Under the pieces are notes generated by a model. The model had not been told where the DNA came from. It did no database searches and worked only from the letters and a program-made list of their open reading frames with translations. From Paenibacillus_E oryzisoli_A (lineage in GTDB: Bacteria; Bacillota; Bacilli; Paenibacillales; NBRC-103111): DNA of 64,000 bases. Location of the stretch: the NCBI RefSeq assembly GCF_050467285.1, contig NZ_JBCMUN010000001.1:868001-932000 (forward strand), written 5' to 3'. Positions 44,495-53,564 of this stretch are shown here, in pieces. Each line of letters opens with the position of its first letter. Position 1 is the first letter of the stretch. A program made the translations under genes and the position numbers.

Positions 44495-44752
44495 ATGATG
44501 AAGCCAGCTGGTGTTGTCCGTAAAGTCGATCAATTGGGACGAATCGTACTTCCAAAATCGTTGCGTAAGCGATACCAAATGAATGAGGGAGACCCGGTCG
44601 AAATTCTTGTGCAAGGGGACCATATCATTCTTGAAAGATATCGTCCGAAATGCGTATTTTGTGGAAGCATGGAACAAGTGAGCGAGTTTAAAGACCGGTA
44701 CATTTGCGGCGTGTGCATCACGGAAATGAATGGCATGAAGGCTAGAGCGTAG
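44495..44752 (+). CDS. AbrB/SpoVT-family transition-state regulator with CxxC...CxxC tail
   Basis: An 85-residue DNA-binding protein. The N-terminus, VVRKVDQLGRIVLPKSLRKRY, is the AbrB swapped-hairpin beta-barrel that makes the dimeric DNA-binding domain. The C-terminus differs from that of Bacillus AbrB: it carries CVFCGSM and YICGVC, two CxxC pairs likely to bind zinc, as in clostridial relatives. It starts at 44495 (ATGATG; the second ATG is possible) behind GAGGTG, and a strong terminator follows. Probable role: global control of post-exponential genes. Confidence 0.88.
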   Translation: MMKPAGVVRKVDQLGRIVLPKSLRKRYQMNEGDPVEILVQGDHIILERYRPKCVFCGSMEQVSEFKDRYICGVCITEMNGMKARA

Positions 44753-44776
44753 CCCTTGTAATTGCGAAAAACAAAG

Positions 44777-44823
44777 AAAAAAGCATCCCTACTCTCCGGA
44801 CGAGAGCAGCGATGCTTTTTTTA
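44777..44823 (+). terminator. Rho-independent terminator
   Basis: AAAAAGCATC (44777-44786) pairs with GATGCTTTTT, with an inner stem CTCTC/GAGAG, followed by further T residues. It may serve both the AbrB-like gene and the minus-strand small gene at 44837, since both flanks are A/T-runs. Confidence 0.88.
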
Positions 44824-44836
44824 TTGGCCTGGTCAA

Positions 44837-44944
44837 TTACAGGCCTTTGGATTTGTCTTCGTTATAAGAAGCTGTCAACATCGCGCAAATGAATAACGCG
44901 AATACTGTAGTTACAAGCCAAAATGTCGCGGAAAGACCGAACAT
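44837..44944 (-). CDS. Small single-pass membrane peptide (35 residues)
   Basis: A short frame reads MFGLSATFWLVTTVFALFIC and ends AMLTASYNEDKSKGL. It has one strongly hydrophobic helix (about residues 5-24) and a charged, soluble tail, so the predicted topology is single-pass. GGAGGTG lies at proper distance before the ATG at 44944, and the flanks hold no longer frame. Such peptides often act as regulators or subunits of membrane complexes. I do not recognise the family, and the neighbours give no clue. Confidence 0.6.
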   Translation of the reverse strand: MFGLSATFWLVTTVFALFICAMLTASYNEDKSKGL

Positions 44945-45046
44945 TGCTGCACCTCCGTTATTGTTAAAGCCATTTTTGCATACAGTTAGGCTTATTATAC
45001 CCAACACGTCCCAAAAAAGAAACGACAGAAATGTGAAATATTTGGG

Positions 45047-46123
45047 TCATTTAAAAAATAAAAAGTGCGTGGCTAGCGGGCGCAGGCGTCCATCGGACGG
45101 CTTATTGATCACGGAGCCGCCCCAGACGAGCGTCGTGGAGCCCCCGCCGTCCAGATTATAAGCGTCGACGACACCAAGCTGCTGCATCTTGTCTTGCAGC
45201 TCGGCCAAGGTGGCGCCGGAGTTGCCGCTCTCGTCATAGCCATCGGTGACCAGGAACAGCAACTGGTCGTTCTTGTAATTCGCCATCACGGTGCGCGCCG
45301 CGCGGGCCGGCGACGTCTGCCACTGCGCGGGAATCGCCTGCTTGCTGCCGCCTTTGAGCAGCGTTGGCACGAAGGTGGACCCCATCTGCGGGTTCAACTT
45401 GTCAAGCTCGGCTTGGGACGAGAACTTCCCGCCGATGAGCTTGCGGTCCTTGTTCAGTCCAATGAACACGGTGCCGTTATTCGAAGGGAAGAAGCCGTTC
45501 AAATACTTCCCATTGATCATCGTCGTATCCAGCGGATAGCGTCGGCCACTTCTGTCGTCGGCGAAGCCGCCGGCATTGACGCCCGCGATGGCGCCGTAGC
45601 GGTTCGCCGCAGACAGCGTCGTCTCGCTGGAGCCAAGCTTATCGTTGCCAAGGACGAGCTTGATCGCCTTATCGTTCTTGAGGTTCACTTTCAGCGCATA
45701 GCCGGTATAGTTCTTCTCGTTCAAGCTGAACAGCATGATGTCGATGTTGCCTGACGATGCCTGACGGATCGGGCTGCCGAGCTTCGCTGTAATGCGCGAA
45801 TCGTAGATGACGCCGGGTTTGAGCGCGCCGGCAGCGGCGGCTTGGAGCATGGCGGTCACTTCGGCAGTGCTTTTCTCATACAGATCGTAATATTGCTGAA
45901 TGATCGATTTGGTCTGAACCGCGTTGTCGCTGGCCAGCGCGAGACCATTTTGCAGCGCGGTCGTTTCCTGCGAGAACGTCATCGCGGTTGGAACCGACGG
46001 CTGCCATGGCAGCAGCTTCACATCCAGCGACACGAAAAGCAAGCAAATCAGCATGCCGAGAAACGGGGCGCAGGCCAGCAAGAAGACGCGATTGATATGT
46101 TGGACCGGGCTGGGCTGCATCAT
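45047..46123 (-). CDS. Phosphodiester glycosidase (NAGPA/DUF2233) family exported protein
   Basis: A 358-residue protein. An N-terminal membrane anchor or uncleaved signal (about 12-33) is followed by a soluble region and the NAGPA domain (about 150-358), with VNAGGFADD, LFLVTDGYDESGNSGATL and a terminal NLDGGGSTTLVW block, the usual conserved core. Family members hydrolyse phosphodiester-linked sugars or remain uncharacterised; several act on wall or exopolysaccharide material. The ATG at 46123 overlaps the upstream stop as ATGA, so it is translationally coupled to the coiled-coil protein. Confidence 0.85.
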   Translation of the reverse strand: MMQPSPVQHINRVFLLACAPFLGMLICLLFVSLDVKLLPWQPSVPTAMTFSQETTALQNGLALASDNAVQTKSIIQQYYDLYEKSTAEVTAMLQAAAAGALKPGVIYDSRITAKLGSPIRQASSGNIDIMLFSLNEKNYTGYALKVNLKNDKAIKLVLGNDKLGSSETTLSAANRYGAIAGVNAGGFADDRSGRRYPLDTTMINGKYLNGFFPSNNGTVFIGLNKDRKLIGGKFSSQAELDKLNPQMGSTFVPTLLKGGSKQAIPAQWQTSPARAARTVMANYKNDQLLFLVTDGYDESGNSGATLAELQDKMQQLGVVDAYNLDGGGSTTLVWGGSVINKPSDGRLRPLATHFLFFK

Positions 46124-46551
46124 TTTAACACATCCAGATTTTTCTGAAGCTCTTCAAGCTTCTTCTTCACATCGGCCAGCTGCGTGTAGAGCTGATTGCT
46201 GTTATCCGTCTTGCTGTTGGCGCTGTCCTTAGTGAACGCGAGCAGCTCGTTCAAGGAATCGACTTTGCCCTGCAACGTTTTCATATCGGCGGCGACGCTG
46301 TCTCGCAGATCAGAGACTTGCTTCTGATAGTCTTGCTGAATCGTTTGAAGCTGCGCATTTGTCTGCTGCGCAATATCGGCTGTAATTTGTTGGCGTAAAT
46401 GTTGCGTATACAGCATGGTTGCGGCCACGCCGATTCCGATGAGCAGGACCCAACCTGCAAACAGGTACAGGTACGTTCTCTTTTTGACTTTGGTAGATTT
46501 AGCCGTGCGGGGTAAAGAATTTACCGCTGTATTCTCGACAGGCATACTCAT
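46120..46551 (-). CDS. Single-pass membrane protein with coiled-coil ectodomain
   Basis: A 143-residue protein with a basic cytoplasmic N-terminus (STKVKKRTYLYL), one membrane helix (about 28-48) and a long predicted coiled coil (about 50-143) rich in Q, L, K and D (QQTNAQLQTIQQDYQKQVSDL). The ATG at 46551 is preferred, with AGAGGTG upstream; a GTG three codons earlier overlaps that site. The overlap with the NAGPA-type gene suggests the two proteins work together at the outer face of the membrane, the coiled coil acting as scaffold or spacer. Function is unknown. Confidence 0.75.
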   Translation of the reverse strand: MSMPVENTAVNSLPRTAKSTKVKKRTYLYLFAGWVLLIGIGVAATMLYTQHLRQQITADIAQQTNAQLQTIQQDYQKQVSDLRDSVAADMKTLQGKVDSLNELLAFTKDSANSKTDNSNQLYTQLADVKKKLEELQKNLDVLK

Positions 46552-46616
46552 GACGATCACCTCTGCCTCCTAGTATAGCCTACTAGAGAGCGAGATTCCA
46601 TATTTTATCCAGAAAG

Positions 46617-48245
46617 TTAGATAGAATTCGTTGTTTTTCGATATTCGCCGGGCGTCATGCCCGCCATTTTTTTGAAAACTTTGGAGAAATATTTCTCATC
46701 CTGGTAGCCGACCATCTCGGCGACTTGAGAGATGCGCAGATGCGGATTGCAGAGCAGCACTTTCGCTTTGCTCATGCGGATGCTGCCGAGATAATCCGAT
46801 AGATTGACATTAAACTCCTGCTTGAATTTCCGGGAAATATATTCCCGGCTGAGATAGAATCGGCTCGCAATATCCTGCAGGGAAATATCCTCGTGATAGT
46901 GCTTGTCCAGGTAAGCCGCGATTTCAAAAATCACATTGTTGTCCTTCTGCTGGCTTTCGACATACAGCTTCGACAGATGAGTCAAGCTTCGCGACAGCTC
47001 CTGCTGCCAGATCGAGAGCGACAGCATGCCCCGCTCATCGAGCGGAATGATCATGTTCGCCTGATCGTCCTGCAGCAGCTCCTTCAGTTCCGTTTCGCGT
47101 GCCGCCGGGACGAGCTGGGGCGCCCATCTCCGCAGCATGACGCGGTACTCGCTCCACCACATGTCAAGCTGCTCGGGGGTCACTACGTCGCTGTCCTTGA
47201 CGGCGTCGATAAAATGCTGAATCGCCTCTCCGATCTGATCGATGTTGCCACTTTGCACGGCGAGCTGCATGCCGGTCTCGAATTGATTGAAGGCGAGCGC
47301 CTGCGGTGCGGCTTTGGACGCGGGTGTGAAACGGTGAATCCACGTTTCCTTCGATTTGAGGTTGCGCTGCCGGAGGGCGCTTCGCGCTTCCTGGTACGCG
47401 CTCTGGAAGCCGGCCGGGAACGGATGCACGTGCCCCAGGCCAAAATCGACTCGTGTATGCAGCGCAGCGCGCATGCCCTCGTTGATCTCGGCGAGCAGGT
47501 CCTCCAGCTCAGCCAGCTCCGACCAGACCAGCAGCACGATCTCGTGCTGGGAGTTCCAGTGGCGGAACGAGAAGCCGCGCTTGTTTTTGGTCAAGAACTC
47601 GTTGCAAATGTTGATCAGGGAAAAGATCAAGAGGTCGATGTTCTGGGCGAATTTATTTTTGACGCTGCGTTCCATCGTATCGAGCGAAAGAATGGCGACG
47701 CGGCAGGTCTGGACGCCGCGCGGCAGCCGAAGCTCTTTCTCAAGCTGCTCAGCAGCAGATTCGTAGGCGGCAGGCTCTGCCAGAATCGAAGACAGCAGCT
47801 TGTCCCAGTACATCGGCTTGATGGAATTAACCTCAATGTTCAACTCACGGCTGACATGGCGCTGCTCTTCTTCCTTTAGCCAAGCCGTGATCGCTTTCTC
47901 CAACGCCTCGTTCAACTGGGAAGGATCGATCGGTTTTAAAATATAATCCATGCCGCCGTACTTGAGCGTATGCCGCAGCAGGGAAAAATCATCGTGGCCG
48001 GAGATGACAATCGTTTTGGCCGTCGGAGCGTTCGCATGCAGCCATTCGAGCAGCTTCACGCCGTTCATGACCGGCATCATCATGTCGGTCATGATGATTT
48101 CCGGCTGCTCCTGCTGTACAAGCTGAATCGCTTCCTCGCCGTCCTTGGCTTCCAGAATCGTATCGATGCCGTATTGCTGCCACTTAACGAGCAGCCGGAT
48201 CGCGTCGCGGACGTGTTTTTCATCGTCGACAAGTAAAACCTTCAT
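46617..48245 (-). CDS. YesN-type response regulator (AraC family)
   Basis: A 542-residue regulator with Asp54 in IIMTDMMMPVMNG, a long middle region (about 130-430) and two C-terminal AraC helix-turn-helix motifs (ISLQDIASRFYLSREYISRKF and RISQVAEMVGYQDEKYFSKVF). It directly abuts the kinase stop, with GAAGGAG upstream. Together with that kinase it faces away from the importer at 50226 and probably controls it, as YesMN pairs usually control the neighbouring sugar transporter. Confidence 0.9.
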   Translation of the reverse strand: MKVLLVDDEKHVRDAIRLLVKWQQYGIDTILEAKDGEEAIQLVQQEQPEIIMTDMMMPVMNGVKLLEWLHANAPTAKTIVISGHDDFSLLRHTLKYGGMDYILKPIDPSQLNEALEKAITAWLKEEEQRHVSRELNIEVNSIKPMYWDKLLSSILAEPAAYESAAEQLEKELRLPRGVQTCRVAILSLDTMERSVKNKFAQNIDLLIFSLINICNEFLTKNKRGFSFRHWNSQHEIVLLVWSELAELEDLLAEINEGMRAALHTRVDFGLGHVHPFPAGFQSAYQEARSALRQRNLKSKETWIHRFTPASKAAPQALAFNQFETGMQLAVQSGNIDQIGEAIQHFIDAVKDSDVVTPEQLDMWWSEYRVMLRRWAPQLVPAARETELKELLQDDQANMIIPLDERGMLSLSIWQQELSRSLTHLSKLYVESQQKDNNVIFEIAAYLDKHYHEDISLQDIASRFYLSREYISRKFKQEFNVNLSDYLGSIRMSKAKVLLCNPHLRISQVAEMVGYQDEKYFSKVFKKMAGMTPGEYRKTTNSI

Positions 48246-50069
48246 CTAAGCTGCTCCTTCCTTGATTGGAATGTGAATGATAATTTTGAGCCCGTGAGGG
48301 ACTGCGGGAATAAGTTCCATGGACGCTTGTCCGTTAAAATAAAGCTGCAACCGCGTGCACACGTTGCTGAGGCCGATGCTGGTACTGCCCTCCGTGTTCG
48401 CCGCTCGCAATTGGCTGCGCACTTCCTGCATTCGCTGCTCGGTGACGCCTATACCATTGTCTTCGACGATCAGCTGCAAATAATCGCCATCCGACTGAGT
48501 TATACGGGTGGCTTCGATACGGAGGCGGCTCGTCTCCGACGCTGCGGGACTAAAGCCGTGCTTGAAGTAATTTTCAACGAGCGGCTGCAGGATCATTTTC
48601 GGCACCATGACGGCCCCGGTACCTTCCTCAATCGCGTACACAATGTCGATCTGATGCTCAAAGCGTTGTTGCTGCAGCTCCAGATACGCTTTAATATGCT
48701 CGATTTCCTTGCGCAGCGGGACGATGGATTCGTTCGTATGCATGCTGTAATGCATCATCCGCGCTAACGAAGAGATGAGCATGTAGATTTTGGGCGCATC
48801 GTGCTGGAGAGCCAGCGTGCCGATGGACTGCAGCGCATTGTTCAGGAAATGCGGATTGATTTGCGCTTGAAGCGCCCCGAGCTGGGTCGATTTATTGGCG
48901 ATCTCCAGCCGGTATTCGCGCATGACCATTTGATCCAGGTCCTGCATCAGCCCGTGAAACCGGTGCGCGAGGATGCCGAGCTCGTCCTTTCGCGCAAAGC
49001 TGATGTCGGCCTGGGTATCGCCGATCTGCACTTGTCCGGTCTGGATGCGCGTGATATAACGAATCAACTGTTTGATCGGCGCGGTGAATCGGATTGAAAT
49101 GTACACTGTGCTGGCGATGACGATAAACATAGAGACGATCAGGATAAGTCCGTTAATCAGTGTCAGTTGCCGGGCGTTCTCGGTCAGCTGCGCATAAGGC
49201 AGCCGTTTGACAATCGTCCAGTCCGCATAATCGGTTTTCATTTTTTCATAAATATTAATCCCGGCATAGGCGTCCTTGTTCCAGGTGTAACTGCCTCGCT
49301 CTTCCTGACTCTGAAGCGCCTCATGCCACCAGTCGCCTTCAACAGGCTGCCCCCACTTGGCGGGATCGGGCCCGAATACAATGCGTCCCTCACCGTCGAG
49401 GATGTAGAGCTCCTGCTGGTCGTGCGTAAACATACTTTGCGCAATGTCCGAGATTAAGCCGAGATTCAGATCGATGATCAGCTCGCCGATCGTATCGTTG
49501 TGCGGAGAATACACAATGCGCCGGTGCATGGACAGAACAGGCTCGGCCACGGGCGGCACGTTAAGCGCGATGTTATAAGCATGACTTAGATGCGTTGCTT
49601 CGAAATAAACATTTTTGTCTGCCGGGAAAGGCGGCAGTTTCCCATACTTGCCCTCGCTGCTTGCTTGAAAATCGTTGCTGGCGAGATACGACCGGTCACT
49701 GACGGACGCGTACAAGTAGATTTGCTTGATTTCCTTGACCGAATGGGACATGACTTGAAGGCCGCTTTTGATAACTTTGTCGCTCATGTAATCAATTTCT
49801 TTCTGAGTGAGCAAAATATCATAGAGCTGTCCGAGTTCAGCAAGATGGATGCCGGTGTAAATGGTGGAGGAGGCTTGGACCACGCCGTCCAAATAGTTGA
49901 TTAAATTCGTTTTGCCTTGGGAAAGTAGCGCGGAGTTATTCGTCAGCGTATCCTCCGTCACCTTTTGCTTGGTAAAAAAATAGGAAACGACGAGCGAGGT
50001 AAGGAACGGCACCATGGTGGCGATGACGAGAAAAAGAATCAGCTTATTGCGGAAGCTGTGGCGTATCAA
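48246..50069 (-). CDS. YesM-type sensor histidine kinase
   Basis: A 607-residue kinase with two membrane segments (about 12-32 and 290-312), a dCache-like ectodomain between them, HAMP, the His_kinase box AQINPHFLNNALQSIG with His407, and HATPase_c (LQPLVENYFKHG, EDNGIGV). Here FLNN replaces the common FLYN. The TTG at 50069 is chosen for the GAGGGG 7 nt upstream; the in-frame ATG at 50135 has no ribosome binding site and adds residues without a signal-like character. The gene is divergent from the importer genes across 156 nt. Confidence 0.87.
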   Translation of the reverse strand: MIRHSFRNKLILFLVIATMVPFLTSLVVSYFFTKQKVTEDTLTNNSALLSQGKTNLINYLDGVVQASSTIYTGIHLAELGQLYDILLTQKEIDYMSDKVIKSGLQVMSHSVKEIKQIYLYASVSDRSYLASNDFQASSEGKYGKLPPFPADKNVYFEATHLSHAYNIALNVPPVAEPVLSMHRRIVYSPHNDTIGELIIDLNLGLISDIAQSMFTHDQQELYILDGEGRIVFGPDPAKWGQPVEGDWWHEALQSQEERGSYTWNKDAYAGINIYEKMKTDYADWTIVKRLPYAQLTENARQLTLINGLILIVSMFIVIASTVYISIRFTAPIKQLIRYITRIQTGQVQIGDTQADISFARKDELGILAHRFHGLMQDLDQMVMREYRLEIANKSTQLGALQAQINPHFLNNALQSIGTLALQHDAPKIYMLISSLARMMHYSMHTNESIVPLRKEIEHIKAYLELQQQRFEHQIDIVYAIEEGTGAVMVPKMILQPLVENYFKHGFSPAASETSRLRIEATRITQSDGDYLQLIVEDNGIGVTEQRMQEVRSQLRAANTEGSTSIGLSNVCTRLQLYFNGQASMELIPAVPHGLKIIIHIPIKEGAA

Positions 50070-50167
50070 AGCGATCCCCTCGGATTCTATCGTGGATTTT
50101 TCCTCATTGTAGCAGGGGAGGTCAACAAATTCCACCTAATGCATCACCATCGTCTGTGTTTCCGGGT

Positions 50168-50196
50168 TTGGCGGGGAACTATACTTACGGTATACA
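50168..50196 (+). promoter_or_regulatory. Promoter of the second sugar ABC importer
   Basis: TTGGCG (50168-50173), a 17-nt spacer and TATACA (50191-50196) give a good sigma-A match 30 nt before the first permease start. The spacer contains CTATACTTACGG, which with the -10 forms the imperfect dyad TATAC..GTATA. Confidence 0.6.
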
Positions 50197-50225
50197 GTGA
50201 GATATGAAGTAGGGGGGAATTCCCA

Positions 50226-51110
50226 ATGAAAACAAGTAAAAGGCTGTCAGGATGGATGCAGCAATGGGTTTTTGTCGGACCTGCGCTGCTATTCTTCGGC
50301 GTCATTGTGCTGATCCCGTTTCTGATGAGTATTTACTATTCGTTTACCGAATGGAACGGTGTCACAACGAACGTCACCTTCAACGGACTGGACAACTTCA
50401 AGCAAATTCTGCTGCACGATGCGGATTATCGGCACGCGTTCAGCTTTACGTCACGGCTGACGATCACCAACGTGATTTTGACGAATCTGGTCGGCTTCCT
50501 GTTGGCGCTGCTGCTGACGCAAGCGCTCAAAACGCGCAACGTGCTGCGGACGATCTTCTTTATGCCGAACGTGATCGGCGGCTTGCTGCTCGGTTTTATC
50601 TGGCAATTTATTTTTGTAAAAGGCTTCGCGACGCTTGGCGATTTGACGCACATCGGCTTCTTCGAGCTCCCTTGGCTTGGCGATGCGCCGACCGCCTTCT
50701 GGGCGATTGTGATTGTCAGCGTATGGCAAGGGGCAGGCTACCTGATGATTATTTATATCGCAGCGCTCGCGAACGTGCCGAAGGATATGATCGAAGCGGC
50801 GCATATTGACGGCGCGACACGTTGGCAGGTGCTGCGGAGTATCATTGTACCGCTCATTATGCCGGCTGTCACGGTGTGCCTGTTCTTGACGATCTCGTGG
50901 TCGTTCAAAATTTTCGACCTGAACTTCTCGCTCACCAAAGGCGGTCCGTTCAATTCCACCGAATCGGTTTCCATCAACATTTACCAAGAAGCGTTCCGTA
51001 ATAACCGCTACGGCTTGGGTACAGCGAAAGCGTTCGTATTCTTTATCGTGGTCGCCATCATTTCAACCATCCAGGTAATGTACACGAAACGCAAGGAGGT
51101 TGAAATCTAA
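50226..51110 (+). CDS. Sugar ABC transporter permease (MsmF/UgpA type)
   Basis: A 294-residue six-segment permease. The EAA loop is KDMIEAAHIDGATRWQVLRSIIVPLIMP. The N-terminus ALLFFGVIVLIPFLMSIYYSFTEWNG is typical of carbohydrate uptake transporter-1 permeases. AGGGGGG precedes the ATG. The second permease gene overlaps its stop (TAATG). The importer lacks an ATPase gene, so a shared ATPase such as MsmX is expected. Confidence 0.92.
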   Translation: MKTSKRLSGWMQQWVFVGPALLFFGVIVLIPFLMSIYYSFTEWNGVTTNVTFNGLDNFKQILLHDADYRHAFSFTSRLTITNVILTNLVGFLLALLLTQALKTRNVLRTIFFMPNVIGGLLLGFIWQFIFVKGFATLGDLTHIGFFELPWLGDAPTAFWAIVIVSVWQGAGYLMIIYIAALANVPKDMIEAAHIDGATRWQVLRSIIVPLIMPAVTVCLFLTISWSFKIFDLNFSLTKGGPFNSTESVSINIYQEAFRNNRYGLGTAKAFVFFIVVAIISTIQVMYTKRKEVEI

Positions 51111-51946
51111 TGGATGCCGTCAAAAAATACAGCGCAAGGTTGTTTACACTTGAAGTGATCGGGATTATCGTGGCGCTGCTGTTTCTAGTCCCTTTCTATT
51201 TTGTCGTCGTCAACTCGCTCAAGACGTTCCCTGAGCTGGCGGCGAATGCGGCCAAACTGCCAAAATCGTTGTACTTGGACAGCTATACCAAAGTTTGGAC
51301 GATCATGAACTTCCCGAAAGCGTTCTTTAATTCGCTATTTATCACCGTGGTGAGCAACTTAGGGCTTGTTGTCATCTCTTCGATGGCGGCGTACCGTATG
51401 GTGAGAAAACCAAGCAAATTCAACAATCTCGTTTTCCTCGCGTTCGTCGCGGCCATGGTGATTCCGTTTCAATCCATCATGATCCCGCTTGTCCGCGTGG
51501 CGAGCAATGTGGGACTGATGGACAGCAAGCTGGGGCTGGTCGCCTGCTATTTCGGCTTCGGCGTCTCGCTGAACACGTTCTTGTACCATGGCTTCGTCAA
51601 GTCCATTCCGCAAGAAATTGAAGAGTCCGCAACGGTTGACGGCTGCTCGCCGTACGGGGTATTCTGGCGAATCGTCTTCCCGCTTCTCAAGCCGATGACG
51701 ATGACCGTCATTATTTTGAACAGCTTGTGGATCTGGAACGACTACTTGCTTCCTTCGCTCGTGCTGAACAGCCCGGGGCTGCGGACCATTCCGCTGGCGA
51801 CATTCTCTTTCTTCGGCCAATACACGAAGCAGTGGGATCTGGCGCTTGCAGGGCTGACGCTAAGTGTGCTGCCGATCGTCATTTTCTTCTTGATGCTGCA
51901 GAAGCATATCGTAGAAGGCATTACGGCAGGTTCAGTGAAAGGGTAA
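51110..51946 (+). CDS. Sugar ABC transporter permease (MsmG/UgpE type)
   Basis: A 278-residue permease with six segments. The EAA-equivalent loop reads QEIEESATVDGCSPYGVFWRIVFPLLKP, and the end VEGITAGSVKG is standard for this family. The start codon overlaps the stop of the first permease by one base. The binding protein gene lies 161 nt downstream behind its own cre-like element. Confidence 0.92.
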   Translation: MDAVKKYSARLFTLEVIGIIVALLFLVPFYFVVVNSLKTFPELAANAAKLPKSLYLDSYTKVWTIMNFPKAFFNSLFITVVSNLGLVVISSMAAYRMVRKPSKFNNLVFLAFVAAMVIPFQSIMIPLVRVASNVGLMDSKLGLVACYFGFGVSLNTFLYHGFVKSIPQEIEESATVDGCSPYGVFWRIVFPLLKPMTMTVIILNSLWIWNDYLLPSLVLNSPGLRTIPLATFSFFGQYTKQWDLALAGLTLSVLPIVIFFLMLQKHIVEGITAGSVKG

Positions 51947-52011
51947 CAGTTATGTAAAAGAGTTCAAGATATTCCACTTTTATGTTCAATATTCTCGGTG
52001 TGAAGTGGGCA

Positions 52012-52025
52012 TGTAAGTGTTTACA
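52012..52025. promoter_or_regulatory. Strong cre-like site before the binding-protein gene
   Basis: TGTAAGTGTTTACA is a 13 of 14 match to the cre consensus, perfectly placed as a dyad except for one central base. It overlaps a TACAAT (52022-52027) that could be a -10. No terminator separates it from the permease gene, so the binding protein probably has read-through plus its own repressible promoter. Confidence 0.65.
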
Positions 52026-52107
52026 ATGAATCTTGTCAGCGAGTGGCACGGTGCGAAAGCGCCGGCAGCGCTCACAAAGGGAACCAAGATAAAGGGAGGC
52101 TTTCTCA

Positions 52108-53430
52108 ATGAAAAAATTAACGATGGTCAGTATGGCTGCTGTTCTTTCACTTTCCGTTCTTGCTACAGGCTGCGGTAAAAAAGAAGAGACAACGACGCCA
52201 GCGCCTGCGGCAACAGCCGGTGCGACAACTTCAGCCGCTCCTGCTACCGGCAAACCGGTTACGATCAAGATTTTCCAGTTTAAAGTCGAAATCGCCGATC
52301 AATTGAACAAACTGGTGCAAGAATATCAGAAACTGAATCCAAATGTGAAAATCCAAGTCGACACTGTAGGCGGCGGCGCAGACTACGGCGCAGCATTGCT
52401 GGCGAAGTTCAACTCCGGTGACAAACCGGACATCTTCAACAACGGCGGCTTCAGCGATCTGGACAAATGGATCGACAACCTGGAAGACCTGTCCGATCAG
52501 CCTTGGGTGAAGGATCTGGTTGACGTTGCAAAAGAGCCGATGACGAAAAACGGCAAGCTGTACGGCCAACCGCTTAACCTTGAAGGCTACGGCTTCCAAT
52601 ACAACAAAGACTTGTTCGCGAAAGCCGGCATCACAGACCTGCCGAAGACGTTCGCTCAACTGGAAGATGCGGCGAAGAAGCTGCAAGCGAAAGGGATCAC
52701 ACCGTTTGAAACTGGCTACGGCGAGTGGTGGGTACTGGGCAACCACTTCGTGAACCTGCCGTTCGCCTATCAGAAAGATCCGAACGCGTTCATCGACGGT
52801 CTGAACAAAGGCACAGCGAAAATTCCTGGCAACGATGTGTTCAACCAATGGGTGAAGCTGTTCGATCTGCAGCTGCAATACGGCAACAAAAATCCGCTGC
52901 AAACGGATTACAATACACAAGTAACTGACTTTGCAACAGGCAAAGCCGCGATGACACAGCAAGGCAACTGGACGCAAGTACAGCTGGATAAAACGAACCC
53001 TGATCTGAAAGTCGGCTTCCTGCCAATGCCGATCAGCGACGATGCGGCGGCGAACGATAAATTGTTCGTAGGCGTACCGAATAACTGGGTTATCAACAAA
53101 AACTCCGCTGTTAAAGATGAAGCGAAAAAATTCTTGAACTGGATGGTTACCTCCGATATCGGTAAGAAATATATCACAGAAGAATTCAAATTCATCCCGG
53201 CGTTCAAAACGATCCCTGCTGATGAGAAAGTACTTGGACCTTTGGCTGCTGACATCATCACGTACAGCAAAGCGGGCAAAACACTCAGCTGGAACTGGTT
53301 CAAATTCCCTGGCGGCGAAGCTTCCTCCAAAAAATTCGGCGACATCATGCAAGGTTATGTAGCGAAGAAGTATACGAAGGATCAAATGCTGGATGAATTC
53401 CAGAAAACATGGGATAGCTTGAAGAAGTAA
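52108..53430 (+). CDS. Extracellular sugar-binding lipoprotein (MsmE type)
   Basis: A 440-residue solute-binding protein with a lipoprotein signal (LATGC; lipidated cysteine at about residue 22) and a T/A/P-rich linker. The family-1 fold is indicated by NGGFSDLDKWIDNLEDL, KLYGQPLNLEGYGFQYNKDLF and GKAAMTQQGNW. AAAGGGAGG precedes the ATG. It supplies the ligand to the permeases at 50226 and 51110. Codon usage is strongly biased towards a few codons (GGC, AAC, CTG), consistent with high expression. A strong terminator follows. Confidence 0.92.
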   Translation: MKKLTMVSMAAVLSLSVLATGCGKKEETTTPAPAATAGATTSAAPATGKPVTIKIFQFKVEIADQLNKLVQEYQKLNPNVKIQVDTVGGGADYGAALLAKFNSGDKPDIFNNGGFSDLDKWIDNLEDLSDQPWVKDLVDVAKEPMTKNGKLYGQPLNLEGYGFQYNKDLFAKAGITDLPKTFAQLEDAAKKLQAKGITPFETGYGEWWVLGNHFVNLPFAYQKDPNAFIDGLNKGTAKIPGNDVFNQWVKLFDLQLQYGNKNPLQTDYNTQVTDFATGKAAMTQQGNWTQVQLDKTNPDLKVGFLPMPISDDAAANDKLFVGVPNNWVINKNSAVKDEAKKFLNWMVTSDIGKKYITEEFKFIPAFKTIPADEKVLGPLAADIITYSKAGKTLSWNWFKFPGGEASSKKFGDIMQGYVAKKYTKDQMLDEFQKTWDSLKK

Positions 53431-53452
53431 AGCAAATCCGGATGTATGCAGG

Positions 53453-53479
53453 CCCTCAGCGCAAATGCTGAGGGTTTTT
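53453..53479 (+). terminator. Rho-independent terminator
   Basis: CCCTCAGC / GCTGAGGG with a 6-nt loop is followed by TTTTT. It ends the sugar importer operon. Confidence 0.92.
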
Positions 53480-53564
53480 GCTGTTTAACAGATAGCGGGC
53501 GCGCTGATAGAATGGAGAAAATAGAATCAGAATTAGGGACCAGACATATGGGCGGAGGTTTATC

